In this document: positions 25,916 to 34,733 of the stretch, in pieces | Numbering within the stretch: position 1 is the stretch's first letter | Layout of the letters: each line of letters opens with the position of its first letter | Source of the DNA: Pseudomonadales bacterium | Lineage (GTDB): Bacteria; Pseudomonadota; Gammaproteobacteria; Pseudomonadales; Azotimanducaceae | Direction: 5' to 3' | Assembly (NCBI GenBank): GCA_028285415.1 | Contig: JANQPF010000030.1 | Coordinates: forward strand, 1-64,000 | Length of the DNA: 64,000 nt | Position numbers and translations under genes: made by a program | Notes under the pieces: generated by a model | Told to the model about the DNA's origin: nothing | Database searches by the model: none | Seen by the model: the letters and a program-made list of their open reading frames with translations, nothing else

Positions 25916-27092
25916 GAGCCAATCTCCGTTTAATGTTCGATTGCACCACGAAGTGGTCGATCAACGGGGCAAACAGATTGCCAAAGAGAATTGCCAGCAT
26001 CATGCCCTCCGGGAAAGCCGGGTTGACGACGCGTATGAGCGCACACATGAAGCCGATCAGAATGCCGTAGATGAGGCGCCCGGTGTTGGTATGCGCCGCC
26101 GAAACGGGGTCAGTTGCCATGAACACCGCACCGAAGGCAAAGCCGCCGAGCACCAGGTGCCACATGGGCGTCATGCCGAACATCGGGTTCGAGGACGGAA
26201 TGAGATTGAAGAGGCCCGTGGTGACGACGAGGCCAATGACACAGCCGAGCATGATGCGCCACGAGGCTATGCGCGTGGCAATCAGGATCACTGCCGCAAC
26301 AAGGATAGCCAGGATGCTCTCGCCCCCGATGGTGCCCGCCATGTTGCCGATGAACGCTGAGGTGAAATCAATGCCGTAGTCGAGGCCAACCGCGGCGTTG
26401 CCGAGCGGCGTTGCCTGGGTGACTCCGTCGACTGCCACCCAGACGGTATCGCCGGACATGGCAGCCGGATAGGCGAAGTACAGAAAAGCCCGTCCCGTCA
26501 GCGCCGGATTCAGGAAATTCTTGCCTGTCCCGCCAAACACCTCTTTACCGATCACAACACCGAATATGATGCCGATGACCGCCATCCAGAGCGGAATGTC
26601 CGCCGGCAGCGTCAACGTATAAAGGATGGAAGTGACAAAGTAGCCTTCGTTGACCTCGTGGTTACGGACCGAGGCAAACCAGATTTCGAAGGCGATCCCC
26701 GCGAGAAACACCACCACGTAGAGCGGGATGAAATAACCCAGCCCGTGAATCAGGCAGTCGATGACGCTCGACGGGTCGAAGCTCAGGAGCGGATTCAGAA
26801 AAATCCCGCGCCAGCCTTCGATCGCCGTGATGCCGGCTGCCTGCATCGCCTCGTTGGCCTGCAGACCGACGAAGTAGCTGCCGACGATGCCCGGAATCCA
26901 GGCACACAGCCACACCGTCATCATGATCCGCTTGAGATCGAGACCGTCGCGTACGTGAGAAGCACCGGCCGTGGTCTTGCCCGGCGTATACAACGCGGTG
27001 TCGATTGCCTCGTAGGCGGGATAGAGATACTCGAATCGCCCACCCTTCTCGAAGTGCGGCGCGATGTTGTCCATGAAAGTACGCAGACTCAC
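25908..27092 (-). CDS. nqrB: Na+-translocating NADH:quinone reductase subunit B
   Basis: 394 residues, about ten membrane helices. VDGVTQATPL (residues 221-230) is the covalent FMN site, with T228 as the acceptor; the conserved glycine-rich GGTGKNFLNPALTGRAFLY precedes it. NqrB contains the sodium channel and binds riboflavin and ubiquinone. Three bases separate it from nqrA. Confidence 0.96.
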   Translation of the reverse strand: MSLRTFMDNIAPHFEKGGRFEYLYPAYEAIDTALYTPGKTTAGASHVRDGLDLKRIMMTVWLCAWIPGIVGSYFVGLQANEAMQAAGITAIEGWRGIFLNPLLSFDPSSVIDCLIHGLGYFIPLYVVVFLAGIAFEIWFASVRNHEVNEGYFVTSILYTLTLPADIPLWMAVIGIIFGVVIGKEVFGGTGKNFLNPALTGRAFLYFAYPAAMSGDTVWVAVDGVTQATPLGNAAVGLDYGIDFTSAFIGNMAGTIGGESILAILVAAVILIATRIASWRIMLGCVIGLVVTTGLFNLIPSSNPMFGMTPMWHLVLGGFAFGAVFMATDPVSAAHTNTGRLIYGILIGFMCALIRVVNPAFPEGMMLAILFGNLFAPLIDHFVVQSNIKRRLARG

Positions 27093-27095
27093 CGT

Positions 27096-28439
27096 CTAAC
27101 CCTCCTTCTCGATCTGCGATAGCACCGAGCGCAACACGGGGCCGAATTCGTATTTTCCGGGGCAGGCGTAGGTACACAGCGCCACGTCTTCCTCATCGAG
27201 CTCCAGACAGCCCAGATTGATCGCCGTGTCCAGATCGCCGACAAGCACGGCCCGCAACATCTGCGTGGCGAGAATGTCCATCGGCATGACCGCGTCATAG
27301 GTGCCTATCGGCACCATGGCACGCGTGCTGCCGTTTGTCGTTGTCGTGAAGCGCACGGACTTCTCGCCAAGCCATTTGGAGAGAAACGCGGGAAACACCG
27401 AGTGGCGATCCGTACCCGGCGCCAGATAGCCGAGAAAGCGTCGTTCGGTATCCTCCGGCAAGATCGAAACCTGCAGGTGATAGCGACCGAGATACGCCCG
27501 CGCGCTCTGCGCGGTGTGCCCGGTGAGCACGGATCCCGAGATGACGCGCTGCTTGCCCTCTTCCAGCTCACCCGCGGTGAGTTCATCGAGGTTCGCGCCC
27601 ACCAGCGTCCGCACGAGGCGGGGGTTGCCGGCGCCCGGGCCGCCCAGCGCCACAACGCGTTCGCTCATGATCTCGCCGGTCAGGAAGAGATGCCCGATGG
27701 CAATGGCGTCCTGATAGCTCAGGTACCAGACCGTTTTCGACGTGCCAACGGGGTCCACGAAGTGGATATGCGTGCCGGCCAGTCCCGCAGGGTGTGGCCC
27801 GGAGAACTCATGGGCCGTAATGCGCTCAGCGCTGCCGGTCGGCAGGAACTTGCCCTGCTCGTGACAGACATGCACCGCACCGTCAGTGAGCGTCGTCAGG
27901 ACGTCGAGCCCCGCGGCAAACTCGTTCGCGTACATCGGAATGATGACACCCGGATCAGCGGCCAGCGGATTGGTGTCCATTGCCGTCACGAATATGGAGT
28001 GCGGTGTCGTTTCAGGGTCCGGCACCCGGGAAAACGGGCGCGTCCGAAGCGCCGTCCAGGCACCACTTTTGAGGAGCTTCTCAACCGCGGCATCGCGTGA
28101 GATTGTCTTCAAGGCTTCCGAGTCGTGCCCGCCGAAGTCGATCGCGTCGCCTTCACCCAGCTCAATGACCACCGAAACCAGAGCGCGCTTGGCGCCTCGA
28201 TTGATGGCGGTGACCCGTCCGGCAGCGGGCGCGGTATAGCTGACGCCTGGCGTCTTCTTGCAGCTGAACAGCACCTGGCCTTTCGCCACGGCGTCACCTT
28301 CCGCCACTTCCATGGTGGGTTTCATGCCGGGATAGTCTTCGCCAAGCACGGCAATGCTGCGCACGCTGCGCCCTTCGCCGACGGCCTGCTCCGGCTTGCC
28401 GGCGATGGGGAGATCCAGCCCCTTCTTAATTTTAATCAT
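27096..28439 (-). CDS. nqrA: Na+-translocating NADH:quinone reductase subunit A
   Basis: 447 residues, soluble, full length. The N-terminus IKIKKGLDLPIAGKPEQ and the biotinyl/lipoyl-like segment VAKGQVLFSCKKTPGV are typical of NqrA. It is the cytoplasmic quinone-proximal subunit and the first gene of the six-gene operon. The complex couples NADH oxidation by ubiquinone to sodium export, which is common in marine gammaproteobacteria. Confidence 0.96.
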   Translation of the reverse strand: MIKIKKGLDLPIAGKPEQAVGEGRSVRSIAVLGEDYPGMKPTMEVAEGDAVAKGQVLFSCKKTPGVSYTAPAAGRVTAINRGAKRALVSVVIELGEGDAIDFGGHDSEALKTISRDAAVEKLLKSGAWTALRTRPFSRVPDPETTPHSIFVTAMDTNPLAADPGVIIPMYANEFAAGLDVLTTLTDGAVHVCHEQGKFLPTGSAERITAHEFSGPHPAGLAGTHIHFVDPVGTSKTVWYLSYQDAIAIGHLFLTGEIMSERVVALGGPGAGNPRLVRTLVGANLDELTAGELEEGKQRVISGSVLTGHTAQSARAYLGRYHLQVSILPEDTERRFLGYLAPGTDRHSVFPAFLSKWLGEKSVRFTTTTNGSTRAMVPIGTYDAVMPMDILATQMLRAVLVGDLDTAINLGCLELDEEDVALCTYACPGKYEFGPVLRSVLSQIEKEG

Positions 28440-28742
28440 CTGTTCTTCGTATCTTCGCGGCTAATCTCAGCGTGTGGTTTCGCGTCGATTCCGCTTCGGT
28501 TGCGTCATGGCTCACGACCTGCGGCACGGGTTTTCGAGCCGAATGATTCGTATCTAGACAAGTCTAGTTGCGATTTCGATAGCGCCAGTATTTCTGGTCA
28601 AAAACGAGCGAACACTGATGGCACAATGTCCGGCGCGAGGCCGCGCAGATTATAAAGACCTGGCCATTCAATGCCAATAAGGTGACACCGAAATCTGGCC
28701 GGCTCCCCAAGAGCAGGAACAGGTGCCGGAACAGGAGCCGGA
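28440..28742. other. Intergenic region upstream of nqrA (303 bp)
   Basis: No credible gene. It holds the nqr promoter region and the 3' end of the DUF3570 gene, which reads toward it on the same strand. The only distinct features are the perfect inverted repeat at 28554-28567 and, at 28710-28742, a degenerate GGAACAGGNGCC repeat just beyond the DUF3570 stop. I could not place convincing -35 and -10 boxes. Confidence 0.6.
28554..28567. promoter_or_regulatory. Perfect inverted repeat upstream of nqrA
   Basis: CTAGAC and GTCTAG flank two adenines, about 115 bases before the nqrA start. Symmetry and location suit a dimeric-regulator operator for the nqr operon; no regulator can be named from the sequence. 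Confidence 0.35.
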
Positions 28743-29897
28743 TCAGTAGAAGAGGGAGACGAACGCCCGGGTGACGACGGAATCGAAGCTGTAGAGCGGC
28801 TCGGTGCCCGGGGCAAAGCCGGTGGCGGTCACATCACGGAAGTTGTCGTACTGGAAGTCGATGTAGTCAACAAACAAATTGACGGATCCGCGCTTGAAGC
28901 CGGGCAGCCAGTTCGTTTCGAACTCGTAGCTGATGCCGGCACCGATGGTCTGGGTCTGAAAGCCCGCAAGCTCCTTGTCCCGGGCCAGGAAATTCTGCGC
29001 GTTGGAACGGGGAAAGAGATCGCTATAGAAGTCGGCTGCCGTCTGCTTGTAGTAGCGGTACTTGAGCTCGACCACCAGGCCCACATCCTCAATCGGGTGG
29101 GTATAGGCAATTTCACCGTTGTAGGCGTCGATACCCCAGGTATCCGAGTAGTTGCGAAACTCGAGCTTGAGGGCAGCCCGATAAGGCAGATAGTACATGC
29201 CGCGGATGGCTTGCGCTGAGCTGGTGCGGGTGCGCGGATAGATTTCCGACTCGTAGCCGTAGCCGCGCGCCTCGTTGGGGTCGAGGTAGCGTACCTGACG
29301 ATAAGGATTGTTCAGGAAGCCTTCGTCGGTGACCCCCTCGTAGTTCATGCTGATGATCAGGTTTTTGGTGATCACCTGGGAAAGGTCGACCCGATAGGTC
29401 TGACGATCGGTCTCCGCCTCAAAATTTGCATCCCCGTTGCGCCGCACGGTGTCCGCACCGCGCGCGTAGGAGATGCCGAGCGTGGTCAGATCCCCGAAAA
29501 AGTCCTGGCTGATGCCAAAGCGTGCAGAATGCGCGGAATAGTCCGACTCTTCCGAATTGGTGTAGGACATTCCCATGAAAGTTTTGCCGCGCAGGTAGTC
29601 GACGCCGATGCTTTTCTCTTTGCGCTCCTCGGTGTACTCACTGGCGGTAGCCACCACGTCAATCGAGGCGCTGGTGATTGTGTCGACGTAGTAGTTGGCC
29701 CAGACGGATACCTTGTCCTTGAAGCCTTTGCGCACCAGCACGGAAGGTCCGTCAACGCTCAGTCCACCGCCTTCGTAGCCGTGGTACATGATGTCAGAAC
29801 GGTCTTCGGGCAACACCGCCGCCTGTGCCGGCAGCACCAGCAGGTACCCGATGATTGCCGCCAGCAGCCGTTTCGTCGTATTCGAGAAAATCGTCAT
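28743..29897 (-). CDS. DUF3570 outer-membrane-type protein
   Basis: 384 residues with a signal peptide ending at AQA (about residue 26). The rest alternates polar and aromatic residues like a beta-barrel (SIDVVATASEYTEERKE, TLGISYARGAD) and the chain ends in VSLFY, a C-terminal aromatic typical of outer-membrane proteins. The pattern matches DUF3570. DUF3570 genes often sit beside DUF4266 genes, as here, frequently with thioredoxin-like and apbE genes, which are absent here. It is the last gene of the left arm of the divergent cluster. Confidence 0.8.
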   Translation of the reverse strand: MTIFSNTTKRLLAAIIGYLLVLPAQAAVLPEDRSDIMYHGYEGGGLSVDGPSVLVRKGFKDKVSVWANYYVDTITSASIDVVATASEYTEERKEKSIGVDYLRGKTFMGMSYTNSEESDYSAHSARFGISQDFFGDLTTLGISYARGADTVRRNGDANFEAETDRQTYRVDLSQVITKNLIISMNYEGVTDEGFLNNPYRQVRYLDPNEARGYGYESEIYPRTRTSSAQAIRGMYYLPYRAALKLEFRNYSDTWGIDAYNGEIAYTHPIEDVGLVVELKYRYYKQTAADFYSDLFPRSNAQNFLARDKELAGFQTQTIGAGISYEFETNWLPGFKRGSVNLFVDYIDFQYDNFRDVTATGFAPGTEPLYSFDSVVTRAFVSLFY

Positions 29898-29926
29898 GAT
29901 GATCGTGTTCGTCCTGAACCTGATTC

Positions 29927-30184
29927 TTAGTTACAACCGCAACCGCCGCCGGAGCCGCCCTCGGCTCCGCGGGCGCCTTCCCGCGCCTGATACACGTGGT
30001 GCAGATAAGACGCCGCCACCGGATCACGGCTGAAGCTCATGATGGGATCCGCGAGATTGTTGCGCTCGAAGGGGCTGACCCAGGGCTTGATTTCCAGACT
30101 GCTGCAGCCGCCGCTCAAAAGCGCGCCTGCGATACTCAATGCCAGCAGCAAAGCTCTTCCCGGACGTTTGTCGTTCTGCATCAC
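29927..30184 (-). CDS. DUF4266 small lipoprotein
   Basis: 85 residues. A hydrophobic N-terminus ends in SGGC, a probable lipobox, and the mature part has KPWVSPFERNNLADPIM and a glycine-rich C-terminus ending GGGCGCN, the DUF4266 hallmark. It is presumably anchored in the envelope. The two C-terminal cysteines could bind a metal or form a disulfide or thioether (speculation). Adjacent to the DUF3570 gene, with 29 bases between. Confidence 0.85.
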   Translation of the reverse strand: MMQNDKRPGRALLLALSIAGALLSGGCSSLEIKPWVSPFERNNLADPIMSFSRDPVAASYLHHVYQAREGARGAEGGSGGGCGCN

Positions 30185-30196
30185 GCTCTCCCAGTG

Positions 30197-30844
30197 TTAG
30201 AAGAAGATGGTCAGGCCACCGCTGAATTCGATGTTGTGCTTGTTTTCCATCGTGCCCAGCAGGTCTGATTCGAAGAAGTGGTCGCGCACGTCGACGTGAA
30301 ACGCAAGCCAGTCCGTGGCAATGAACCGGTAGCCGACGCCGGCGTTGATGGTGAAAATGTCATCGCCGCCAAATTCTGTGCTGCCCGCTCCCGCTACGAC
30401 GTAGAGGCTGCCTTTGAACGCCCAGCGGCCGCCGACAAAGGCTTCCCCCGGGAATATGTTCCAACCCACGGAGACGTTGTAGTACGTCAGCTCACGTTCT
30501 TCGTCCGTCAAGAGCGGTGCGCCACCGCTCAGGAGCTCAAAACTCGTCTGCCCCATGGTAGTCTGGCCGTAAATCCCTTCGACAAAGAAGTCCTCGGTCA
30601 CGTGGTAAGCCGCGCGGATGCCGGTGACGGTATCCGAGCCGAAGTCTTCGATGTTCATCACGCCGCCGAAGGCGCCAATCTCGAAGTCCTCGGAATCGAG
30701 CTCGTCGACATCGACTTCGCGCCGCTCGGGCTCACGCACAACCAGCGGTTCGAGCTCGAGCTCGTCCGGTTGGGCAGCCCAGGCCGGATACGCCGTCATG
30801 GCCACCAGTAAGACTAGAAAAATACGCTGAAACCTGCTTTCCAT
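30197..30844 (-). CDS. Outer-membrane beta-barrel domain protein
   Basis: 215 residues with a signal peptide cleaved near AWAA. The body alternates as an eight-stranded barrel of the OmpA/OprF-like or 'outer membrane beta-barrel domain' type (AAYHVTEDFFVEGIYGQTT, YVVAGAGSTEFGG) and ends in LTIFF, with a terminal phenylalanine. Its start overlaps the end of the upstream gene by 31 bases, suggesting coupling. A paralogue-like barrel lies directly upstream. Confidence 0.75.
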   Translation of the reverse strand: MESRFQRIFLVLLVAMTAYPAWAAQPDELELEPLVVREPERREVDVDELDSEDFEIGAFGGVMNIEDFGSDTVTGIRAAYHVTEDFFVEGIYGQTTMGQTSFELLSGGAPLLTDEERELTYYNVSVGWNIFPGEAFVGGRWAFKGSLYVVAGAGSTEFGGDDIFTINAGVGYRFIATDWLAFHVDVRDHFFESDLLGTMENKHNIEFSGGLTIFF

Positions 30845-31599
30845 TGATCAATCTCTTCGTTGTCGTCCCGACTCGTAAGCACCGTGTGGCGCTTGTATTC
30901 CATGCGCAGCATGAAGCGATCGCTGAGGTAGAGGTTGGCCCCTACCCCCGCATGAGCAATTTCATCTTCGCGGTCTTCGGCCTGCACAATTGTGGTGTGC
31001 GGCTTCGTCGTGATTATGCCCGTGCCGATGGTGAAATAAGGTGACAGACGCCACTCCGGGAACGGATACATCAGTATGTTTGCGGACCCCATCACACCAT
31101 CGGAAAATTCTCCGAGGATCTGCGTGCCTTCGAGCTGAAAGGTGATGTTCGGCGTCAGCGCGTAGCCGATATACCCGGTCAGGCTGCTCGCCCCACCAAA
31201 ATCACCGCCGTTGAATCCCATCTCCCAGCGCCGGTCGGAGAAGTCCGCCAGGCCAAGGGCGCCAAAATCTATCTCGTTGCCGTCCAGATCCAGCGTATGT
31301 CGGAGCTCATCCCGGTGGACCCAGCCCTCTTTCTCGCGCGGCGTGCGCACCTTGAACCAGTCGGTGCGCGTTTTGAGCAGCGTGACCTCATCACCCTGGC
31401 CCGCAACGTAGAAGATCGGATAGCCGCGGCCTGGACCGGTGCGCAGCTCAATGTAGGGATCCGAGACGACCACCACGGGCTCGTAGCTCGCGAACGGATT
31501 CGAGATGCCCCAGCCCCAGGCAGGCGTCGCGAAGACGAGAAACAAGCTGACCAACGCAGCACGCAGCTTCAAGCTTCTTGAATCGGGTTGTCGTGTCAT
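30814..31599 (-). CDS. Exported SH3-domain plus beta-barrel protein
   Basis: 261 residues. A signal peptide (ending PAWG) is followed by a bacterial SH3-like domain (YIELRTGPGRGYPIFYVAGQGDEV at about 48-72 and LKTRTDWFKVRTPREKEGWV). The second half is a small outer-membrane barrel ending in AGFSVFF. Such SH3 parts often contact peptidoglycan or peptides. Position between the HzsA-like cytochrome and the other barrel suggests one outer-membrane complex. Confidence 0.78.
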   Translation of the reverse strand: MTRQPDSRSLKLRAALVSLFLVFATPAWGWGISNPFASYEPVVVVSDPYIELRTGPGRGYPIFYVAGQGDEVTLLKTRTDWFKVRTPREKEGWVHRDELRHTLDLDGNEIDFGALGLADFSDRRWEMGFNGGDFGGASSLTGYIGYALTPNITFQLEGTQILGEFSDGVMGSANILMYPFPEWRLSPYFTIGTGIITTKPHTTIVQAEDREDEIAHAGVGANLYLSDRFMLRMEYKRHTVLTSRDDNEEIDQWKAGFSVFF

Positions 31600-31629
31600 C
31601 TGCCGAAATTCCTTTTGCGGCGCGTTGCG

Positions 31630-34389
31630 CTATTGCGGTACCCGGAACGGGTCGTTGTAGTACTGCCCACCAATGTCGATCCACTCTGATACGAGCTTGA
31701 GCTCGGCGTCGGTCAGGCGTCCGGTGTGCGTACCACCCGGCCCGAAGAGGTCGAAGAAACGCGGGCTGAGATTGGCGCCGCCAACGGACAGAGACGGCGT
31801 GACGTTGATTGCAACGAGGACGGGTATGGGATCGCCGTTCACATCCAGAATCAGATTGCCGTCCGCGTCCGTCTCAAAGATCGGATTGCCGTTGCCGTCG
31901 ACAGCCTGTACAAGGCGGTCCTGCAGCGCGCCGTCGACCACTTCCTGCTCGTTGTCATTGAAGAGCAGCTCGCGATAGCTCTTGAAGTGATCCGCCTCGT
32001 CCGCGCTCGGACCGTCAGTCAGGTCGAGCTGCGCCAGCGGCACCATCGGCATACCCATGTCGTCCACGTCGCTGTGACACGACGTGCAGGTATCATCGGC
32101 CAGCACCGTCACGCCGTCGACGTCGAACGTGCGTCGGTCCACGCTCCAGATCGGATGGATGTGATCTTCATAGTGGATCGTGATTCGGCAAGCGGCCGTC
32201 CAGTTCGTGACACAACCGGGATCAACCGGAGGCGTTGTCGTCAGGTCCGTGTAGTCGTAGGCAAAGCTCACGTCCTTGGCACGCACGTTCGGATCAGTCC
32301 AGAGATCGTCGTAGCGAATATCCACAGCCGGATCCGGAATCCCGTTGATGCGGGTGATGACCTCAGCCATGGTTTCGCCGGCGTTGGCAAAGAGCGCAGG
32401 CTCGGTGTTCGGAAACGGCGAGCCGTCTGCGGTTGCACCCGCATTGGTTGTCGGCGCTTCAGCGTCGCGACGGCCGTGCGGGAACTCGCTATCAGTGCTG
32501 TGGCAGCCGTTGCAGGTCATTTCTTCGCCGGGCCGCACCTGCATCCAGTTGTTGTGTCGCGCGCTGATGCGTCGGCCGTTCGCGTCGAGCACTTCTACCC
32601 AGAAGGCGATATTGGCCGGTACTTTGACTTTCACCGAACCGTCCGGCTCGATCGGCGCGTAACCGATGATCTCCCGCATGAGCTGAGCCGCGGAGCGGCC
32701 GAACGCAGTGCCGTCCACGTCTACGATATCGTCATCGGGAAACGACACCGACTTGACGATGCGCAGGAAGCGCGCCGGGCGATCCGCAGCCGTGGATACC
32801 GCCGGATCGGACAGCAGGGTGAGGTCAGCAGACGACGCACCGTCAAACTCGTAGACGTTACGAATGTGCACGACACCTACGGCTTCTCCGACCAGATCCG
32901 GGTCCAGGTCGATGCCCGCCGTCTTGTCCAGAATGACCGGCGGCGCGGTTCGCGCTTCCATCACGAGGCCTTCGGAATACGCGAATCCCTCCTGGGCCAG
33001 GACAATCGGCTGTTGGGTGTCTTCGTCGATATCGTTCATCCAGATCCCGTACAGCGGATCAGCCTCCTCCATGTCGGGATTCGCCAGGTTCTCGTCGGTG
33101 CAGGGAACGATGATGGGATTGAGCGGGTCGCTGGTCGTGTCCAGCAACCGGCACTGACTCCACGCCACGAGCAGTCGATTAGTGCCGTCGTAGAGCGGGG
33201 AGATGTGCGCATAGCGACCCTGCCGCGGCGGGACGGTCTCGTCGAGGCTGAGCTCTCCCGGGATCAGAATTTCCTGGGCATCCGCGAGCAGACCCGCGTT
33301 TGCGAACGTCGGTTGGTCGTGCTCGACGTAGTTCAATACGTCAATGGCCACGGGCAACGCGCCGAGACGCGATACTGCACCGGGCGGGCGGATCATGACC
33401 AGCAGCCGGCCGTCCGGGAGCTCGGTGGATTCGACAAATTCCACCGTTTCTCCGTTGGGTCCCGTGTCATGGCTGTGGACGCCGTACAGGAGTTCCTGCT
33501 CGGTGCCATCAGGGTTCGCACGATAGAGACTGATGCGGTTGATGCCGGCCACGTTGTCCCACCGTGAGTAGACGACACGGCCGTCACTCAGCACGTTGGG
33601 ATCGAGATCTGAGCTCTGGTTGTAGGAAATCTGCGAGATTTCCGAGCCGTCGATATTCATGACGTGCAGGGTCAGCGCCTCCTCGTCGCGATCTTCGTCG
33701 AACGCGGAGAACTGGGGTTTACCTTCGTCGAGCAGGATGGCCTTGGACAATCGCTGGCGCGTCGAAGAAAAGAGGATACGGCCGTCGGGCAGGAACTTCG
33801 GTGCGACATCTTCGCCGTCTTCGGCAACGATGTCCGACTCGATGACGCGGGTCAGGGTATCGAGCTCGCGGTCGTAGAGCCAGATGTTCCAGGTGGGCTG
33901 CTCGTCATCGTCGAGATCAGGGTCTTCCGGCGCGCGCATGGCAAACGCAAGACGCAGACCATCGTAGGAAACCGCCAGGTCTTTGACATCGTAGAGCGGC
34001 GGATTACCGTCATCATCGTCCGGAAAGACGCCGAGCGTCAGTGAACGCTCGTCCGCGCTGGGTGAGGCACGGTCGCGAATGAAAAGCTCAGCGCCTGGAA
34101 AGAACTCGGTTGCTTCGCGGACTTCTGTCGTGAGCAGATTGCCGTCGTCGTCGGTCAGGAGCGGCCGCTGCACATAGGCAACGGGAAAGTCCACGACCAC
34201 CGGATCAGGCGACTGCCCGCTGCCGAGGCCGGAAGAGCCCCCGGAGCTCGACCCGCTGCCGCAGCCAATGAGTAGAGCGGCACAGGCGGCGCCGAGGACA
34301 GTACGTCCAAGAGCGCCCACAACCGCAGTTGTGAGTGCGTTCCAATCTTTTCCAGAATCAGCTCGTTCAGCGTACCAGTACTTCAACAC
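31630..34389 (-). CDS. HzsA-like (hydrazine synthase alpha-related) c-type cytochrome lipoprotein
   Basis: 919 residues from a GTG at 34389. A lipobox, LIGC (about residue 43), precedes a Gly/Ser linker. The next 500 residues are a beta-propeller with WD/TolB-like blades (DGRILFSSTRQ, LSDGRVVYSRWDN, LPDGRLLVMIR). Two heme c-binding motifs follow: CNGCH (about residue 624) and CTSCH (about 767). This order recalls the middle domain of HzsA-related proteins, found in many bacteria that do not make hydrazine, so hydrazine chemistry is not implied. It would be a surface or periplasmic electron carrier. Confidence 0.7.
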   Translation of the reverse strand: MLKYWYAERADSGKDWNALTTAVVGALGRTVLGAACAALLIGCGSGSSSGGSSGLGSGQSPDPVVVDFPVAYVQRPLLTDDDGNLLTTEVREATEFFPGAELFIRDRASPSADERSLTLGVFPDDDDGNPPLYDVKDLAVSYDGLRLAFAMRAPEDPDLDDDEQPTWNIWLYDRELDTLTRVIESDIVAEDGEDVAPKFLPDGRILFSSTRQRLSKAILLDEGKPQFSAFDEDRDEEALTLHVMNIDGSEISQISYNQSSDLDPNVLSDGRVVYSRWDNVAGINRISLYRANPDGTEQELLYGVHSHDTGPNGETVEFVESTELPDGRLLVMIRPPGAVSRLGALPVAIDVLNYVEHDQPTFANAGLLADAQEILIPGELSLDETVPPRQGRYAHISPLYDGTNRLLVAWSQCRLLDTTSDPLNPIIVPCTDENLANPDMEEADPLYGIWMNDIDEDTQQPIVLAQEGFAYSEGLVMEARTAPPVILDKTAGIDLDPDLVGEAVGVVHIRNVYEFDGASSADLTLLSDPAVSTAADRPARFLRIVKSVSFPDDDIVDVDGTAFGRSAAQLMREIIGYAPIEPDGSVKVKVPANIAFWVEVLDANGRRISARHNNWMQVRPGEEMTCNGCHSTDSEFPHGRRDAEAPTTNAGATADGSPFPNTEPALFANAGETMAEVITRINGIPDPAVDIRYDDLWTDPNVRAKDVSFAYDYTDLTTTPPVDPGCVTNWTAACRITIHYEDHIHPIWSVDRRTFDVDGVTVLADDTCTSCHSDVDDMGMPMVPLAQLDLTDGPSADEADHFKSYRELLFNDNEQEVVDGALQDRLVQAVDGNGNPIFETDADGNLILDVNGDPIPVLVAINVTPSLSVGGANLSPRFFDLFGPGGTHTGRLTDAELKLVSEWIDIGGQYYNDPFRVPQ

Positions 34390-34733
34390 CGGAGCCTCTG
34401 CACCCTTTGCAAACAGACCGACATTTTTTCACAAGGTCCCCACCACAAGATGTGCGGCAGGTCACAGCAGTCTTTATTCCGGTGAATTGCCGAATGTGAT
34501 GGAAATGCTGGCGACGTAAGGAAGTTGTAACGCAGACGCGCCGTACCGGCCTTGTGTAGCAGGAAAATCGCGAATGCAGAGCCCCACCGACCAAAAGCGG
34601 CAGTACGTCACAGTTTCCCCGCTGGAAAACCAGGACCCTATGCCGCGATACACCCGAAGGGATTTCCGGGGCGGTTTAGCGTTCGTTTTCGACCAACGAA
34701 TTCGCAGTGGACGCAGACTTTGAGGAGCAACAA
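34390..34733. other. Divergent promoter region between the two arms (344 bp)
   Basis: No credible gene. It separates the HzsA-like gene from the heme-protein gene at 34734, so it must hold both promoters. A TGTGC-N6-TCACA sequence at 34451-34466 resembles a CRP/FNR-type site, 62 bases before the left gene. No other repeat or hairpin was apparent. Confidence 0.5.
34451..34466. promoter_or_regulatory. CRP-like half-site pair
   Basis: TGTGC-GGCAGG-TCACA differs from the CRP core TGTGA-N6-TCACA by one base. It lies between the two divergent arms. Random matches of this quality occur, so this is only a candidate for catabolite or energy-state control. Confidence 0.3.

Noticed and set aside
31726-33567. 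613-codon open frame on the + strand inside the HzsA-like gene
   Set aside because: Antisense shadow of a GC-rich gene with two heme motifs in the real frame; no recognisable protein features.
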